Below the pieces are notes generated by a model that was not told where the DNA came from, searched no databases, and saw only the letters and a list, made by a program, of their open reading frames with translations. Shown here piece by piece: positions 1 through 8,800 of a stretch of DNA of 54,118 nucleotides. Source of the DNA: Deltaproteobacteria bacterium (GTDB taxonomy: Bacteria > Desulfobacterota > Binatia > UBA9968); assembly GCA_009692615.1 (NCBI GenBank), contig SHYW01000023.1, positions 1 to 54,118 of the forward strand, given 5' to 3'. The first letter of the stretch is position 1; each line of letters starts with the position of its first letter. A program made the position numbers and the translations under genes.

Positions 1-70
1 CGGCCTCAACCACGGTGATCTCGCTGCGATATACTCGTTGAATTACGTCTAGTCGTTTCTCGTCTTTCAT
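1..70 (-). CDS. Transposase, N-terminal 23 codons only (cut by window edge)
   Basis: The minus strand opens with ATG at 70 and reads MKDEKRLDVIQRVYRSEITV and then VEA before running off the window. This resembles the N-terminal helix-turn-helix start of ISNCY/IS1202-like or IS481-like transposases, which commonly begin with a Lys/Glu-rich stretch followed by a 'VIQRVY..E.TV.EA' helix. A purine-rich GGTGGAAGGATG stretch lies upstream on the minus strand, and the repeated motifs at 71-134 look like an IS end. The family assignment rests on only 23 residues and is tentative. Confidence 0.55.
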   Translation of the reverse strand, partial: MKDEKRLDVIQRVYRSEITVVEA

Positions 71-140
71 TGTCAGGGTTGTCATCCTTCCACCCTGACA
101 TAATTACGTTGCCGTTAACCCCTGACATAATCACTTTGCT
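71..140. mobile_element. Probable insertion-sequence terminal region
   Basis: CCTGACATAATTAC (94-107) is repeated as CCTGACATAATCAC (121-134), 13 of 14 bases identical and 27 bp apart. TGTCAGGG (71-78) is the inverse of CCCTGACA (93-100). Multiple copies of a TGTCAGGG-type motif directly upstream of a transposase start are typical of an IS end with transposase-binding repeats. The outer border probably lies near 134-140. The other end of the element is outside the window. Confidence 0.5.
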
Positions 141-228
141 ACAACACCGGGACTTGGCTATTGTTGACTTGTCGCTCTCCCACGCCCTATAAACAAGTGA
201 GTTTATTCTTTAGTGGGAGGTTACCAGG

Positions 229-1407
229 GTGATCATCGATTGCGATACTCATCTCATGCCGCGCGATGCCTTTGACGGCGTCGATGGCCGGTTGGCTGCG
301 AGCAAGCCAAATTTGCTCTTCAACGACCAAGATCTTTACGTCGATGTCGATTTTCCCGGTTATCCGGCGGAAGTGGTGGGAACCAGCCCGCTGTTGGCGC
401 CGGGCTCGGGGGCGATGTTCAAAAGCTTGTGGGAGCCGGCCGCGCGCATGGCCGACTACGACGGACGTCTCGGCATCGATCGCCATGTGATCTTGCCGCA
501 GTTTTCCGGTTGGTGGTCGTACTTGATCGAGCCGGAACTCGCTTGCCGGATGGCGCGCTCGCATAATCAAGCGCTGCTGCGCGTGATGCAAACGTTTCCC
601 GGCAGGATGTTAGGTTCAGCGTTGATTCCATTGCAGGATGTTCCGGCTTCGATCCGCGAGATGGAATGGGCGATGGACAATGGTTTTTGTTCGGTGGTGC
701 TCGACAAGGTTTATCCGGTTAAAGAGCACGCCTACAGCGAACCCTTGGGCAGCCACCGCGAGCTCTGGCCGTTTTTCAAACGCGCCGAAGAATTGTCCGT
801 GCCGATTTATCTGCACAACGTCCAGCACGGCCATCGCATGAGCAACTTGCCGGTATTCCAACGTGATGGGCTTTACATTTTTGCCCCGCAAGAAGGGCAG
901 ATAAGCTTAGTGTCGCTGATCACCAGCGGTTTGTTGGATGAGTTTCCCAAGCTGCAATTTATTTACACCGAAGCCGGCACGTCGTTTATCAAACCGCTAG
1001 TGCAGCGCTTGGATAAAATTTTGGAATCGCCGCCGGTGGATTACGACGATCAAGAGGTGCCGCTGTCGAACCGAGAGCTGACCTACGTCGGCGAACGGCT
1101 ACGCCGGGCCAGGGCGCTCAATCCGGCGAATGTTTTTCTTGAGAAGAATAAAAAGCCGGCGAGCTACTATTTCAAGAACAATTTTTACTTCACGATTGAA
1201 ACCGAAGAGCCGGAATTGGTCGAAGCGATCGAATTTCTCGGCGCCGAAAGATTTCTTTTCGCCACCGACTATCCGCACGACGATCCCGGCGGCCGGATGA
1301 AGTTCGAAGATGTGAGACTGCTGCGCGAGAATGCAAAAATTTCCGAAGCGGCGAAAGAAATGATTCGTTGGCAGAATGCGCAGCGATTGTTTCGACTGAA
1401 CGCCTAG
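229..1407 (+). CDS. Amidohydrolase family protein (Amidohydro_2, ACMSD-like)
   Basis: A 392-residue metal-dependent hydrolase/decarboxylase of the amidohydrolase 2 family, which includes ACMSD and gamma-resorcylate decarboxylase. The N-terminus has the strand-1 metal motif in reduced form (DCDTHLMP, residues 4-11: one Asp-x-His). The C-terminus has the expected acidic motif FLFATDYPHDD with Asp347. The middle shows the family's usual 'P.YLHN' and 'FIYTEAG' strands. GTG at 229 is chosen because GGGAGG lies about 10 bases upstream. It stands between an IS end and a short gene cluster. A second amidohydrolase (39820-40905) is only distantly similar. Substrate unknown; decarboxylation or hydrolysis of a ring carboxylate is the usual family role. 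Confidence 0.85.
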   Translation: MIIDCDTHLMPRDAFDGVDGRLAASKPNLLFNDQDLYVDVDFPGYPAEVVGTSPLLAPGSGAMFKSLWEPAARMADYDGRLGIDRHVILPQFSGWWSYLIEPELACRMARSHNQALLRVMQTFPGRMLGSALIPLQDVPASIREMEWAMDNGFCSVVLDKVYPVKEHAYSEPLGSHRELWPFFKRAEELSVPIYLHNVQHGHRMSNLPVFQRDGLYIFAPQEGQISLVSLITSGLLDEFPKLQFIYTEAGTSFIKPLVQRLDKILESPPVDYDDQEVPLSNRELTYVGERLRRARALNPANVFLEKNKKPASYYFKNNFYFTIETEEPELVEAIEFLGAERFLFATDYPHDDPGGRMKFEDVRLLRENAKISEAAKEMIRWQNAQRLFRLNA

Positions 1408-1416
1408 TCCAACCCA

Positions 1417-1740
1417 GTGTTAGAACTTTCGAAACGTTGGGTGAGACACTTTTTATTGATTGTTACGTTCCTGATTTTTTGTGGTGGCATAACGCTGGTT
1501 CTCGACTTGCCGCTGCGTCGTCGATTGCCAGACTTGTTGTTGATTCAATGGCTTGGTGTAGCGCTTCTTTTCGGCGTCGGACAGCTTGTGATTGAGTTCC
1601 TGTTTCAGCCAGTTCAACGCTACATCATTGATGTGGACCGGCAATCGGATCCGGGGTGGCAACGGGCGCTGCGGGTTTTGTTCCTGATTGCTCTTTTTAC
1701 AGTACCAGCAGCCATGCTCATGCTTTGGCAGTTATATTGA
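1417..1740 (+). CDS. Small membrane protein, three predicted TM segments
   Basis: A 107-residue protein starting at GTG 1417, only 9 bases after the amidohydrolase stop. Three hydrophobic segments are visible, about residues 11-30, 41-63 and 84-105, separated by Arg-rich or acidic loops (for example DVDRQSDPGWQR). No recognisable domain. High hydrophobicity and close spacing support a real gene, probably cotranscribed with its upstream neighbour, but the start has no strong ribosome binding site. Confidence 0.5.
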   Translation: MLELSKRWVRHFLLIVTFLIFCGGITLVLDLPLRRRLPDLLLIQWLGVALLFGVGQLVIEFLFQPVQRYIIDVDRQSDPGWQRALRVLFLIALFTVPAAMLMLWQLY

Positions 1741-1755
1741 AACACGAGAGGTGTC

Positions 1756-2244
1756 ATGGCGATCCCTGAACGTTACAACACGGGCTACAACATCGGCGTC
1801 GGCGGCGCGGTGGTGCGTGATGGCAAGCTTCTCTTCGTGCGCCGCGCGTCGCGCCACGGGCGCGGCAACTGGCAGCTACCCGGCGGTTTCATCGAGCCGG
1901 ATGAGACCATCGAGCAAGCCGTGGTGCGCGAAGTTCAGGAAGAGGCTGGGGTGACGACTGAAGTTGAAGCGGTGCTGGGACTGCGCAGCCGCTACGATCC
2001 CGATAACGGCAACGGTATCTACGTGATTCTTCTCCTGCGGCCGATCGGCGGCGAGCCGAAATCGGATGGCCATGAAACCGACCATGCCGAATACTTCACG
2101 CTTGAGCAAATCAGTCAGTTAACTCCTCTGCCGCCGGTCAATTGGGAAATCGCCCAGCGCGTGCTGGCACCGGATCGACGGCTGCTCAATCCGAAACCGT
2201 TGACCAATCTCAACGGCGCCAAGTTTACACTGTTCGTCGGCTAG
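1756..2244 (+). CDS. Nudix hydrolase
   Basis: A 162-residue Nudix protein that would hydrolyse a nucleoside diphosphate linked to another moiety. The Nudix box is complete at residues 44-66: G-x5-E-x7-R-E-V-Q-E-E-x-G-V, with the metal-binding REVQEE core at 58-63. The preceding LPGGFIEPDE is typical. The start ATG 1756 follows CACGAGAGGTGTC, a usable ribosome binding site. The substrate cannot be read from the sequence; the ADP-ribose pyrophosphatase/NUDT group is a reasonable guess. It is the third gene of a head-to-tail row with gaps of 9 and 15 bp. Confidence 0.9.
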   Translation: MAIPERYNTGYNIGVGGAVVRDGKLLFVRRASRHGRGNWQLPGGFIEPDETIEQAVVREVQEEAGVTTEVEAVLGLRSRYDPDNGNGIYVILLLRPIGGEPKSDGHETDHAEYFTLEQISQLTPLPPVNWEIAQRVLAPDRRLLNPKPLTNLNGAKFTLFVG

Positions 2245-2587
2245 GTTGTCCTGCTCGTGTTTCTGATTGCCGCGGCGATGAACGCGCTGCGCGCTTCGAT
2301 GTTGTGGCTAGCGAACATGATTGCTACATCCTGATCGTGTGGGACTTTTTTGAAGACTTTGTTCATTGTCGAGTAATAAAAATTCCCATCCATATTCCCA
2401 AACTCGCCGCCGCCGGCAACCCCGCCGCACAACCCATCGTGCTCGAACTGCGTAAGCGCGGTTTCAAAGTCGGCATCGAACCAGAGCCGCCGGCGCCGAC
2501 GGATTGTAAAGTATGGCGGGTATTTTCTTTGCGCCGGGCGGACATCGTTTGGCAGCAAAACAAAGGTCGCGTAAGCGAAAGGAGAAA
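2245..2587 (+). other. Spacer with a possible degraded or small reading frame
   Basis: No recognised gene. One plus-strand frame stays open and ends in a TGA that overlaps the doxX-like ATG (ATGA at 2588-2591), as in translationally coupled genes. Its later part, around 2398-2520, has GC-rich third codon positions and reads NPAAQPIVLELRKRGFKV. The part before about 2390 is AT-rich and not coding-like, and no good start or ribosome binding site is seen. The opposite strand is also open (2241-2594) but shows no domain either. Best described as a gene remnant or an unrecognised small gene. Confidence 0.25.
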
Positions 2588-2992
2588 ATGACAAGTCTCA
2601 AGCGTATCCTGAAATATCTTTTGGGCCTGTTCTTCGTAACGGCTGGACTCAATCATTTCATCAGCGCGGATTTCTACCTCAAGATCATGCCGCCGTACCT
2701 GCTGGGGCGTCTGTTTCTCGTTTACCTGAGCGGATTCTTTGCGATGGTGCTTGGGGTCTCGGTTGTGATTCCCAAGTTCACCCGTTTTTCAGCGTGGGGT
2801 CTCATCGCGCTGCTGATAGCGGTCTTTCCCGCCAATATTCACATGTCAATTAACCCTGAGCTTTACCCGGAGTATCATCCGGCAGTGTTATGGCTCAGGC
2901 TACCGTTGCAAGTTGGGTTAATCGCATGGGCCTATTGGTACACCGGCACCGATGCCGAGAAAAAACCGCTACGCGATGTGGCCGGTCCCTGA
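2588..2992 (+). CDS. DoxX-like small integral membrane protein
   Basis: A 134-residue protein with four hydrophobic segments and the DoxX/DUF4870-like opening 'LKYLLGLFFVTAGLNHF', in which a conserved GLNHF follows the first TM. The closing 'LWLRLPLQVGLIAWAYWYT' is also typical of DoxX-family proteins. The start ATG 2588 is favoured over an upstream in-frame start because AAAGGAGAAA immediately precedes it. Family members sit in the inner membrane and are linked to oxidative or sulfur stress, but no specific role can be assigned here. Confidence 0.8.
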   Translation: MTSLKRILKYLLGLFFVTAGLNHFISADFYLKIMPPYLLGRLFLVYLSGFFAMVLGVSVVIPKFTRFSAWGLIALLIAVFPANIHMSINPELYPEYHPAVLWLRLPLQVGLIAWAYWYTGTDAEKKPLRDVAGP

Positions 2993-3211
2993 CAAGGCGC
3001 CGCACCTGACCACGTCCGCGATATTTGCATCACCGGGTTTAGGTTCCTTCACGCGGCCCGAGCACGTGAGCTGAGCGCAACTGGGCATCTTTCAATATCC
3101 CTTGCCGGGCTCCCGCGTGCTAAGTTTCTGCTGAGATATTTTTCCGGCGGGGTAGCTTTACGTAACTGCTTTTGTGATAAGCTCGCAAAGCAAGGGAAGA
3201 AGGTGGCTACC

Positions 3212-3415
3212 ATGACGGTATGGGTCGAACTAAACAACGGGACGAGGCACATTTACAAAAACGTCAACCGCATTGTCGAGTCCAGTGACAAGATGGAAAT
3301 TCGTGGCGGCACCGGCTGGGCGGACAAACTTCTAATGGCCTATGACAAGGTGCAAATAAAAACCCTGGGAAACTCTCCCTTGTTGTCCTTATCCCGTACT
3401 CAGAAGGTTTGTTGA
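3212..3415 (+). CDS. Small hypothetical protein (67 aa)
   Basis: Starts MTVWVELNNGTRHIYKN. ATG 3212 is preferred over the in-frame GTG 3203 because AGGGAAGAAGG ends 8 bases before it. The protein is mixed beta-strand-like with a 'GGTGWADKLLMAYDKVQIKT' segment. No domain recognised. Its last 16 bp overlap tail to tail with the minus-strand gene ending at 3400. The 219 bp upstream (2993-3211) hold no other gene that I can see. Confidence 0.5.
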   Translation: MTVWVELNNGTRHIYKNVNRIVESSDKMEIRGGTGWADKLLMAYDKVQIKTLGNSPLLSLSRTQKVC

Positions 3416-3597
3416 ATATTTCCCGTCACATCCAGGGTCTCTGCGCGATTGGTGTTGCCGACGCCGACTCGGCCCGTCGAGGGTTGGACGGTCAGCGGGG
3501 AGCTTTGGGCGTGGAGGTTGGGCGCTAACAAGAGCGCGGCGACGCCGATGGCGAGTCCTGAGCGGACTGCTGTCGAGATGAAATGTTTGGCTTGCAT
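3400..3597 (-). pseudogene. Truncated secreted protein start (signal peptide plus VGVGNTN repeat-like segment)
   Basis: A 65-residue frame with a strong start: AAAAGGAGGCAAAGTC before ATG 3597. Residues 1-31 form a clear signal peptide ending in LHAQ. The next segment, SSPLTVQPSTGRVGVGNTN then ETLDVTGNI, is the opening found in long fibre-like or S74-peptidase-containing surface proteins, where it introduces a chain of beta repeats. Here it stops after 65 residues. I read it as the 5' stub of a large surface-protein gene whose remainder was lost, probably in the same rearrangement that trimmed the neighbouring RHS gene. A genuine small secreted protein is possible but less likely. Confidence 0.5.
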
Positions 3598-3905
3598 GAC
3601 TTTGCCTCCTTTTGAGTTGATGACAATTAGTAATTTGTTAGGACCGTTTACTTTTCGATAAGCTCCGATTTCCAGTCAGTCGAAAACACATCACTCATGA
3701 ACGACCGAAAAAGAATCGTGATAAACGTCGGACATCGTCAGTCTTCCAGAATCAAGATTGTAAAGATTGTAGTGTCAGATCCCGTTCCATTCCCTTTGAT
3801 CTGGACTGGTGGCTGGTTTCAACGGAGTACCCATTTGAAGCACCGAGTTTTTCAACAGCCTGTAAAGATTTGACCCTATTCCCCTGCCCCCTTCTCTTCG
3901 CCTTC
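3598..3905. other. Non-coding, AT-rich spacer with two related motifs
   Basis: No gene is supported. Two motifs of similar form occur: TGTAGTGTCAGATCCCGTTCC at about 3769-3788 and TGTAAAGATTTGACCCTATT at 3861-3880. The second (TGTAAAGATTTGACCC) resembles dispersed motifs often found at ends of small transposable or REP-type elements. Between them, TTTTTCAACAGCCTG (3849-3863) also looks like a dispersed-repeat fragment. The spacer is probably mobile-element debris between the two truncated genes. Confidence 0.35.
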
Positions 3906-4325
3906 TCATCGCTTTCTGAATATAAATTTAAGTGCTCCCCAACCAACAATTCCCGTCCAAAGTATCACTGACGATTTCGCGTGTTGACGAGAAATCAATG
4001 GATCAATCGCCAACGCTACACCGATTAAGAGCGGCGCTAAGACAACCACGTTTCGGATCATCTCCTTCACAGCGCGTGTCGAATCTCGCGACGTTTCAAT
4101 CGTGTTACCAAATTGCTGGTAACAAACTAAAGTGCCAAAAAACACACTTGATCCAAGCGCGACTACCCAAGCGAGGATCCTTCCAGTTTCTGAAAACTTA
4201 AGCACTGAGGTGCAAAACCAATCCGCTACAATTCCGCCTCCAATTGAAGCAGCCATTCCCAACTGAAAAATCGTCATAAAAGGAAGGGCTTTGAGAAATG
4301 TCGCGAACCCCTTCTTAAATCTCAT
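3906..4325 (-). CDS. Small membrane protein downstream of the RHS fragment (candidate immunity protein)
   Basis: A 139-residue protein with four likely TM segments (about residues 15-38, 48-67, 90-109 and 119-135) and a basic C-terminus (FIFRKR). ATG 4325 lies 7 bp after the stop of the RHS protein on the same strand, the position in which immunity genes normally follow RHS or other polymorphic toxins. Base composition is clearly more AT-rich than the flanking housekeeping genes, suggesting acquisition. No known immunity family is recognised, so the immunity role is an inference from position only. Confidence 0.6.
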   Translation of the reverse strand: MRFKKGFATFLKALPFMTIFQLGMAASIGGGIVADWFCTSVLKFSETGRILAWVVALGSSVFFGTLVCYQQFGNTIETSRDSTRAVKEMIRNVVVLAPLLIGVALAIDPLISRQHAKSSVILWTGIVGWGALKFIFRKR

Positions 4326-4332
4326 ATTCCAA

Positions 4333-5700
4333 TTACCTGGCTAGTTTGGGCGAGAATTGCAGACTTTGAGGCGTTGGCAGGAGTTGGTTTGCAATCCAAA
4401 CACTACCGAGTTCTATACCAAAACCTAAACCAACCAGCCCCAAGCCCGTGAACGAGCCGACAATTCCCGCGACTGGATTGACAGGGTAAATCGCATAACT
4501 GGCTGCAAGAGTATTCCACCCGCCCCATTGAATGGCAGCTCCAGTAAACATCCCGGCAGCAGCGGTTGCTAATCTAGTGAATGGATCTTTAACATGCTCT
4601 ACCCAGCGTATGAACTCATCCACTGCCTGCCAATTGGGACTGGCATCATTCATTGATGTCGCTGGACTGTTGCGCTGTATCGCGTCTCGTGCATCAGCAA
4701 ATTCCAATCCGCTTCGTCCGGAGTTTGCCGTTTGGGCTCCACCATTCCCATTAAGAGCATTCCACGCAGCCATTCCACCGTAAACCACAGCCGCGCTAAT
4801 CGCGCTTCCTAACGCTCCAAACCCTACATTCTTTCCGAAATTTCCACCATAGATTCCCGTTGCCACCGCCCCAGTGATCGCGCCCGAGATAGCCGCCGCA
4901 CCGACAGTCGCGCCAAAATTCCCAAGCGTAAAACCCTCGCCAACAATTCCACCTAACCCTTCAAAAGCTGCGCCGCCAATTGCACCTCCCAATCCTCCAA
5001 GGAATGCTCCACCTAAAACACTCCGTAGAGGACTCCCTGTAGTTCCCCCGCTATTAACCGCCCCGCCAACAAAGCCACCGATTGCGCCGGCTAGCACGGC
5101 AGGCATTCCGGCACCACCACTCAAGATTCCAACTATTGCGCCGATGAAAAATCCACCAAATCGCGACCAGAAACTCGGTTTCTTTTTTACGATTTTATGA
5201 AAATACCCGCTCGGATCAGTATGATTCTGCGGATTGTTAACAACGTAGCTGTAACGATTCAGATTCTGCGGTTCGTACGGCGTCTGGATGAACGGATCGG
5301 CGGAGATGAATCTGCCGATCTCCGCATCGTAGTAGCGGCCACCGTAGTAGTAGAGACCGGTCTCCGGATCGAGCTTCTGGCCGGTGAATCTTTGGTCGGG
5401 GTCGATGCTGCCTTCGCTGCGCGACACCGCGCCCCAGGGATCGTACTCGTTTAGCTGCACTCTCGCGCCGCTCATGTCGGAGACTACGTTGACGCTGCCG
5501 AGATGATCGTTGTGGTAAAAATATTTGTTCGTGCCTTTCTTCGAAGCGATGGACTCCCCGCCGATGCGAATAAACTTGGTGATCGTGCCGCTCGGATCGA
5601 TCTCATAGCCCTGGACCGGATAAAGCGTGATGCCGCTGCCGTCCTTGCGCACCGCCGCGCCGCTGTAGTCGTAGTACATGCTGGTGGTGATGCCGCCCAC
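4333..5700 (-). CDS. RHS-repeat core protein, 5'-truncated, with Gly-rich C-terminal region
   Basis: The C-terminal end of an RHS/YD-repeat polymorphic protein. Residues about 60-165 contain the RHS-associated core: YFYHNDHLGSV, then FTGQ, ETGLYYYGGRYYDAEIGRF and ISADP, ending in NPQNHTDPSG (156-165). After the core come a long Gly/Ala-rich hydrophobic stretch (about 175-310) and a variable C-terminus. Full RHS proteins exceed 1,000 residues, but here the frame opens only at a stop at 5800-5802. The first codons (GNRTFVWDIDNRVSSV, before the nominal GTG 5700) are already mid-repeat, with no ATG and no ribosome binding site. It is therefore a 5'-deleted or orphan RHS tip next to lhr. A membrane-protein gene follows after 7 bp. 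Confidence 0.75.
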   Translation of the reverse strand: MGGITTSMYYDYSGAAVRKDGSGITLYPVQGYEIDPSGTITKFIRIGGESIASKKGTNKYFYHNDHLGSVNVVSDMSGARVQLNEYDPWGAVSRSEGSIDPDQRFTGQKLDPETGLYYYGGRYYDAEIGRFISADPFIQTPYEPQNLNRYSYVVNNPQNHTDPSGYFHKIVKKKPSFWSRFGGFFIGAIVGILSGGAGMPAVLAGAIGGFVGGAVNSGGTTGSPLRSVLGGAFLGGLGGAIGGAAFEGLGGIVGEGFTLGNFGATVGAAAISGAITGAVATGIYGGNFGKNVGFGALGSAISAAVVYGGMAAWNALNGNGGAQTANSGRSGLEFADARDAIQRNSPATSMNDASPNWQAVDEFIRWVEHVKDPFTRLATAAAGMFTGAAIQWGGWNTLAASYAIYPVNPVAGIVGSFTGLGLVGLGFGIELGSVWIANQLLPTPQSLQFSPKLAR

Positions 5701-5829
5701 CGCGACGCTGCTAACCCGATTGTCGATATCCCAAACAAAAGTCCGGTTGCCTCCGGAGCTGTTTCGTTTCTCTTGACCCTCCGCTTTTTTCCCTCTAGCT
5801 TAATTTTCGTCATTGCACGGGAAAAAATT

Positions 5830-8800
5830 TTGCTGTCTTCGTTTCATCCTCTAGTCGAGCGCTGGTTCTATGAGCGCTTCGGCAATCCGACACCGGCGCA
5901 GGCGCAAGGGTGGGATTCCATCGCCGCCGGCAATTCCACGCTAATCGCGGCGCCGACCGGTTCAGGTAAAACACTGGCGGCGTTTCTTTGGTCGATTGAC
6001 CGGTTGATCAAGCGGGCGTTGGCGGGCGATTTGGATGAACGCACGAGCGTTGTTTACGTTTCGCCGTTAAAGGCGCTAGGCAACGACATCGCGAAAAATC
6101 TTCAAGCGCCTTTGGCGGAGATTTATGCGCTAGCGGGACGAGAAGGGATTTTGTTACCGACGATTCGCGTCGCGGTGCGCTCTGGCGATACGCCGGCGAG
6201 CGAGCGCCAGTCGATGGTGCGCCGGCCGCCGCATATTCTTATCACCACGCCGGAATCGCTCTATCTTTTGCTCACCGCGCCGCGCAGCCGGGAATTTCTG
6301 CGCAGCGCTGAAACTTTGATCGTCGATGAAATTCATGCGGTGGCCCAAGACAAGCGTGGCGCCCATTTGGCGTTGTCCTTGGAGCGGCTCGATCGGTTAT
6401 GCGGCCGGCGCTTGCAGCGCATCGGTTTGAGCGCGACGCAAAAGCCGATTGATGAGATTGCGCGGCTGTTGGTGGGAAGCCGGCGCATTGGCGCGGATCG
6501 CAAACCGGATTGCGTCATCGTCGATGTCGGCCATCAACGTGAAATGGATTTGCGCGTCGAAGTTCCCGACAACGAGTTGGGGCCGATCATCCGCCAAGAT
6601 ATTTGGGCGGCGGTGTACGATAAATTGATCGCGACGATCGCCGCCCATCGGACGACGTTGATTTTCGTCAACACGCGCCGCTTGGTCGAACGTGTGGCGC
6701 ATCAGTTGACCGAGCGCTTGGGCGAAGACAAGGTCGGCGCTCATCATGGCAGTCTGTCGCGCAAGACCCGGCTGGCGGTGGAGGAGAAACTCAAATCGGG
6801 CGCGTATCCGGTTGTCGTGGCGACCGCGTCATTGGAACTCGGCATCGACATCGGCCACGTCGATGTCGTCTGTCATATCGGCGCGCCGCGCAATTTAGCC
6901 GTGCTCTTGCAGCGCGTCGGCCGCTCGGGCCATTGGCTCGGCGCGATTCCCAAAGGCATTGTCTATCCGTTGACGCGTGACGATCTGGTGCAGTCGGCGG
7001 CGGCGATTCGCGCCTTGCGCCAGGGCGAGTTGGATTTGCTTCACGTGGTGAAGCAGCCGCGCGATATTCTTGCCCAGCAGATGGTGGCCACGGTGGCTAG
7101 CTCAAGAATGGCCGCAAAAAACGCAAAGGGCGCAAAAGGGTCTAGTGAAGAAGAAATTAGCGAAGAGGCCTTGTGGCAACTGATGCGCGGCGCTTATCCT
7201 TATGAAAATTTAGCGCGGGGCGAATACGAGCAGGTTTTGGAAATGCTCTGCGAAGGCGTCGAGACCCGGCGCAGCCGGCGTAGCGCTTATATTCACCGCG
7301 ACCGCATCAACGGCGTACTCCGGCCGCGGCGGGGCGCGCGTTTGACGGCGATCACCAACGGCGGGGCGATTCCCGATACCGCCGACTATCAAGTCGTCGA
7401 GTTCGCCAGCGAGACGTTTGTCGGCACGGTGCATGAAGATTTTGCCATCGAGAGTTTGGCCGGCGACATATTTCTTCTCGGCAATCGTTCCTGGCGTATC
7501 CGGCGGGTCGGCTCGGGCAAAGTCTGGGTTGACGATGCTCAAGGTTTACCGCCGAGCATTCCGTTTTGGATGGGCGAGGCGCCGGCGCGGACTTTTGAAT
7601 TATCTAAAGCCGTGGCTGAGCTGCGCAGCGCTGTCGCCGAGCGGCTGGCGGACAAAGATGCGGCGTCGCGCTGGCTCATGGAGGAAATCTCGCTGCCGCT
7701 GGCGGCCGCCGAACAGGTCGTCAGCTACGTCGCCGACACGGTCGCGGTGCTCGGCACGGTGCCGTCGCAGAATAAAATCATCGCCGAGCGATTCTTCGAC
7801 GAGGCCGGCGGCATGCAACTGATTCTCCATTCGCCCTGGGGCGGGCGGGTCAATCGGGCGTGGGGACTGGCGCTGCGCAAACGGTTTTGCGTCAGCTTCG
7901 ACCGCGAGCTGCAAGCGGCGGCCACCGACGACGGCATCTGCATTTCTCTGGTCGAGCAACACTCGTTTCCACTGACAGAAGTTTTTCAAATGCTCAAGCC
8001 GGCCATCGTCGAAGACACTTTAACCCAAGCGGCGCTCGCTTCGCCGATGTTCACCAATCGTTGGCGCTGGAACGCGACCCGCGCGTTGGCGTTGACGCGA
8101 TTTAGCGGCGGCAAAAAAGTTCCGGTGGCGCTCCAACGCATGCGCGCCGAAGATTTGTTGGCCGCGGTGTTCCCGGAGCAGGTGATGTGTCAGGACAACC
8201 GTAGCGGTCCAGTCGAGCTGCCCGATCATCCCTTGGTCAAAGAAACCATCGGCGATTGTTTGCATGAAGCGATGGATCTCGACGGCTTGATGCAAGTTCT
8301 TATTGGTATCGACGACGGTTCTATTCAGACCCTCGCCATCGACACGCCGTCGCCGTCGCCCATGGCCCATGAAATTCTCAACGCCAATCCCTATGCATTT
8401 CTCGACGACGCGCCGTTGGAAGAGCGGCGCGCCCGCGCCGTCTCGCTGCGCCGCATCGATCCCTGGTTGGGACGGGAGTTTGGCCAGCTCGACGGCGCGG
8501 CCATCGCCGAAGTGTGCAGGCAAGCGTGGCCGGAAGCGCGCAATGGCGATGAATTGCACGATCTGTTGCTTGGCGTCTGTTTGCTGCCGACAGCGTTGCG
8601 GCCGGATTGGCAACCACTTGCCGACGAATTGATTGCGAATCATCGAGCCACGATTGCATCTTGGAAGAGTTCCGACGGTGATTTTTCGGCTTATGTCGCC
8701 GCTGAGCGCAGTGATCTGGTGCGTTTGGCGATTCCCAACGTTAGGTTATCGCCGCCCATTGAGTTACCGCTCGGCTTTCAAGAATCGCTGGTCAATGAAG

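Noticed and set aside
5503-5829. Longer start for Lhr, extending the frame 109 codons upstream
   Set aside because: That stretch is antisense to the conserved RHS core and does not match Lhr N-termini, which begin at the FHPLVERWF-like segment.
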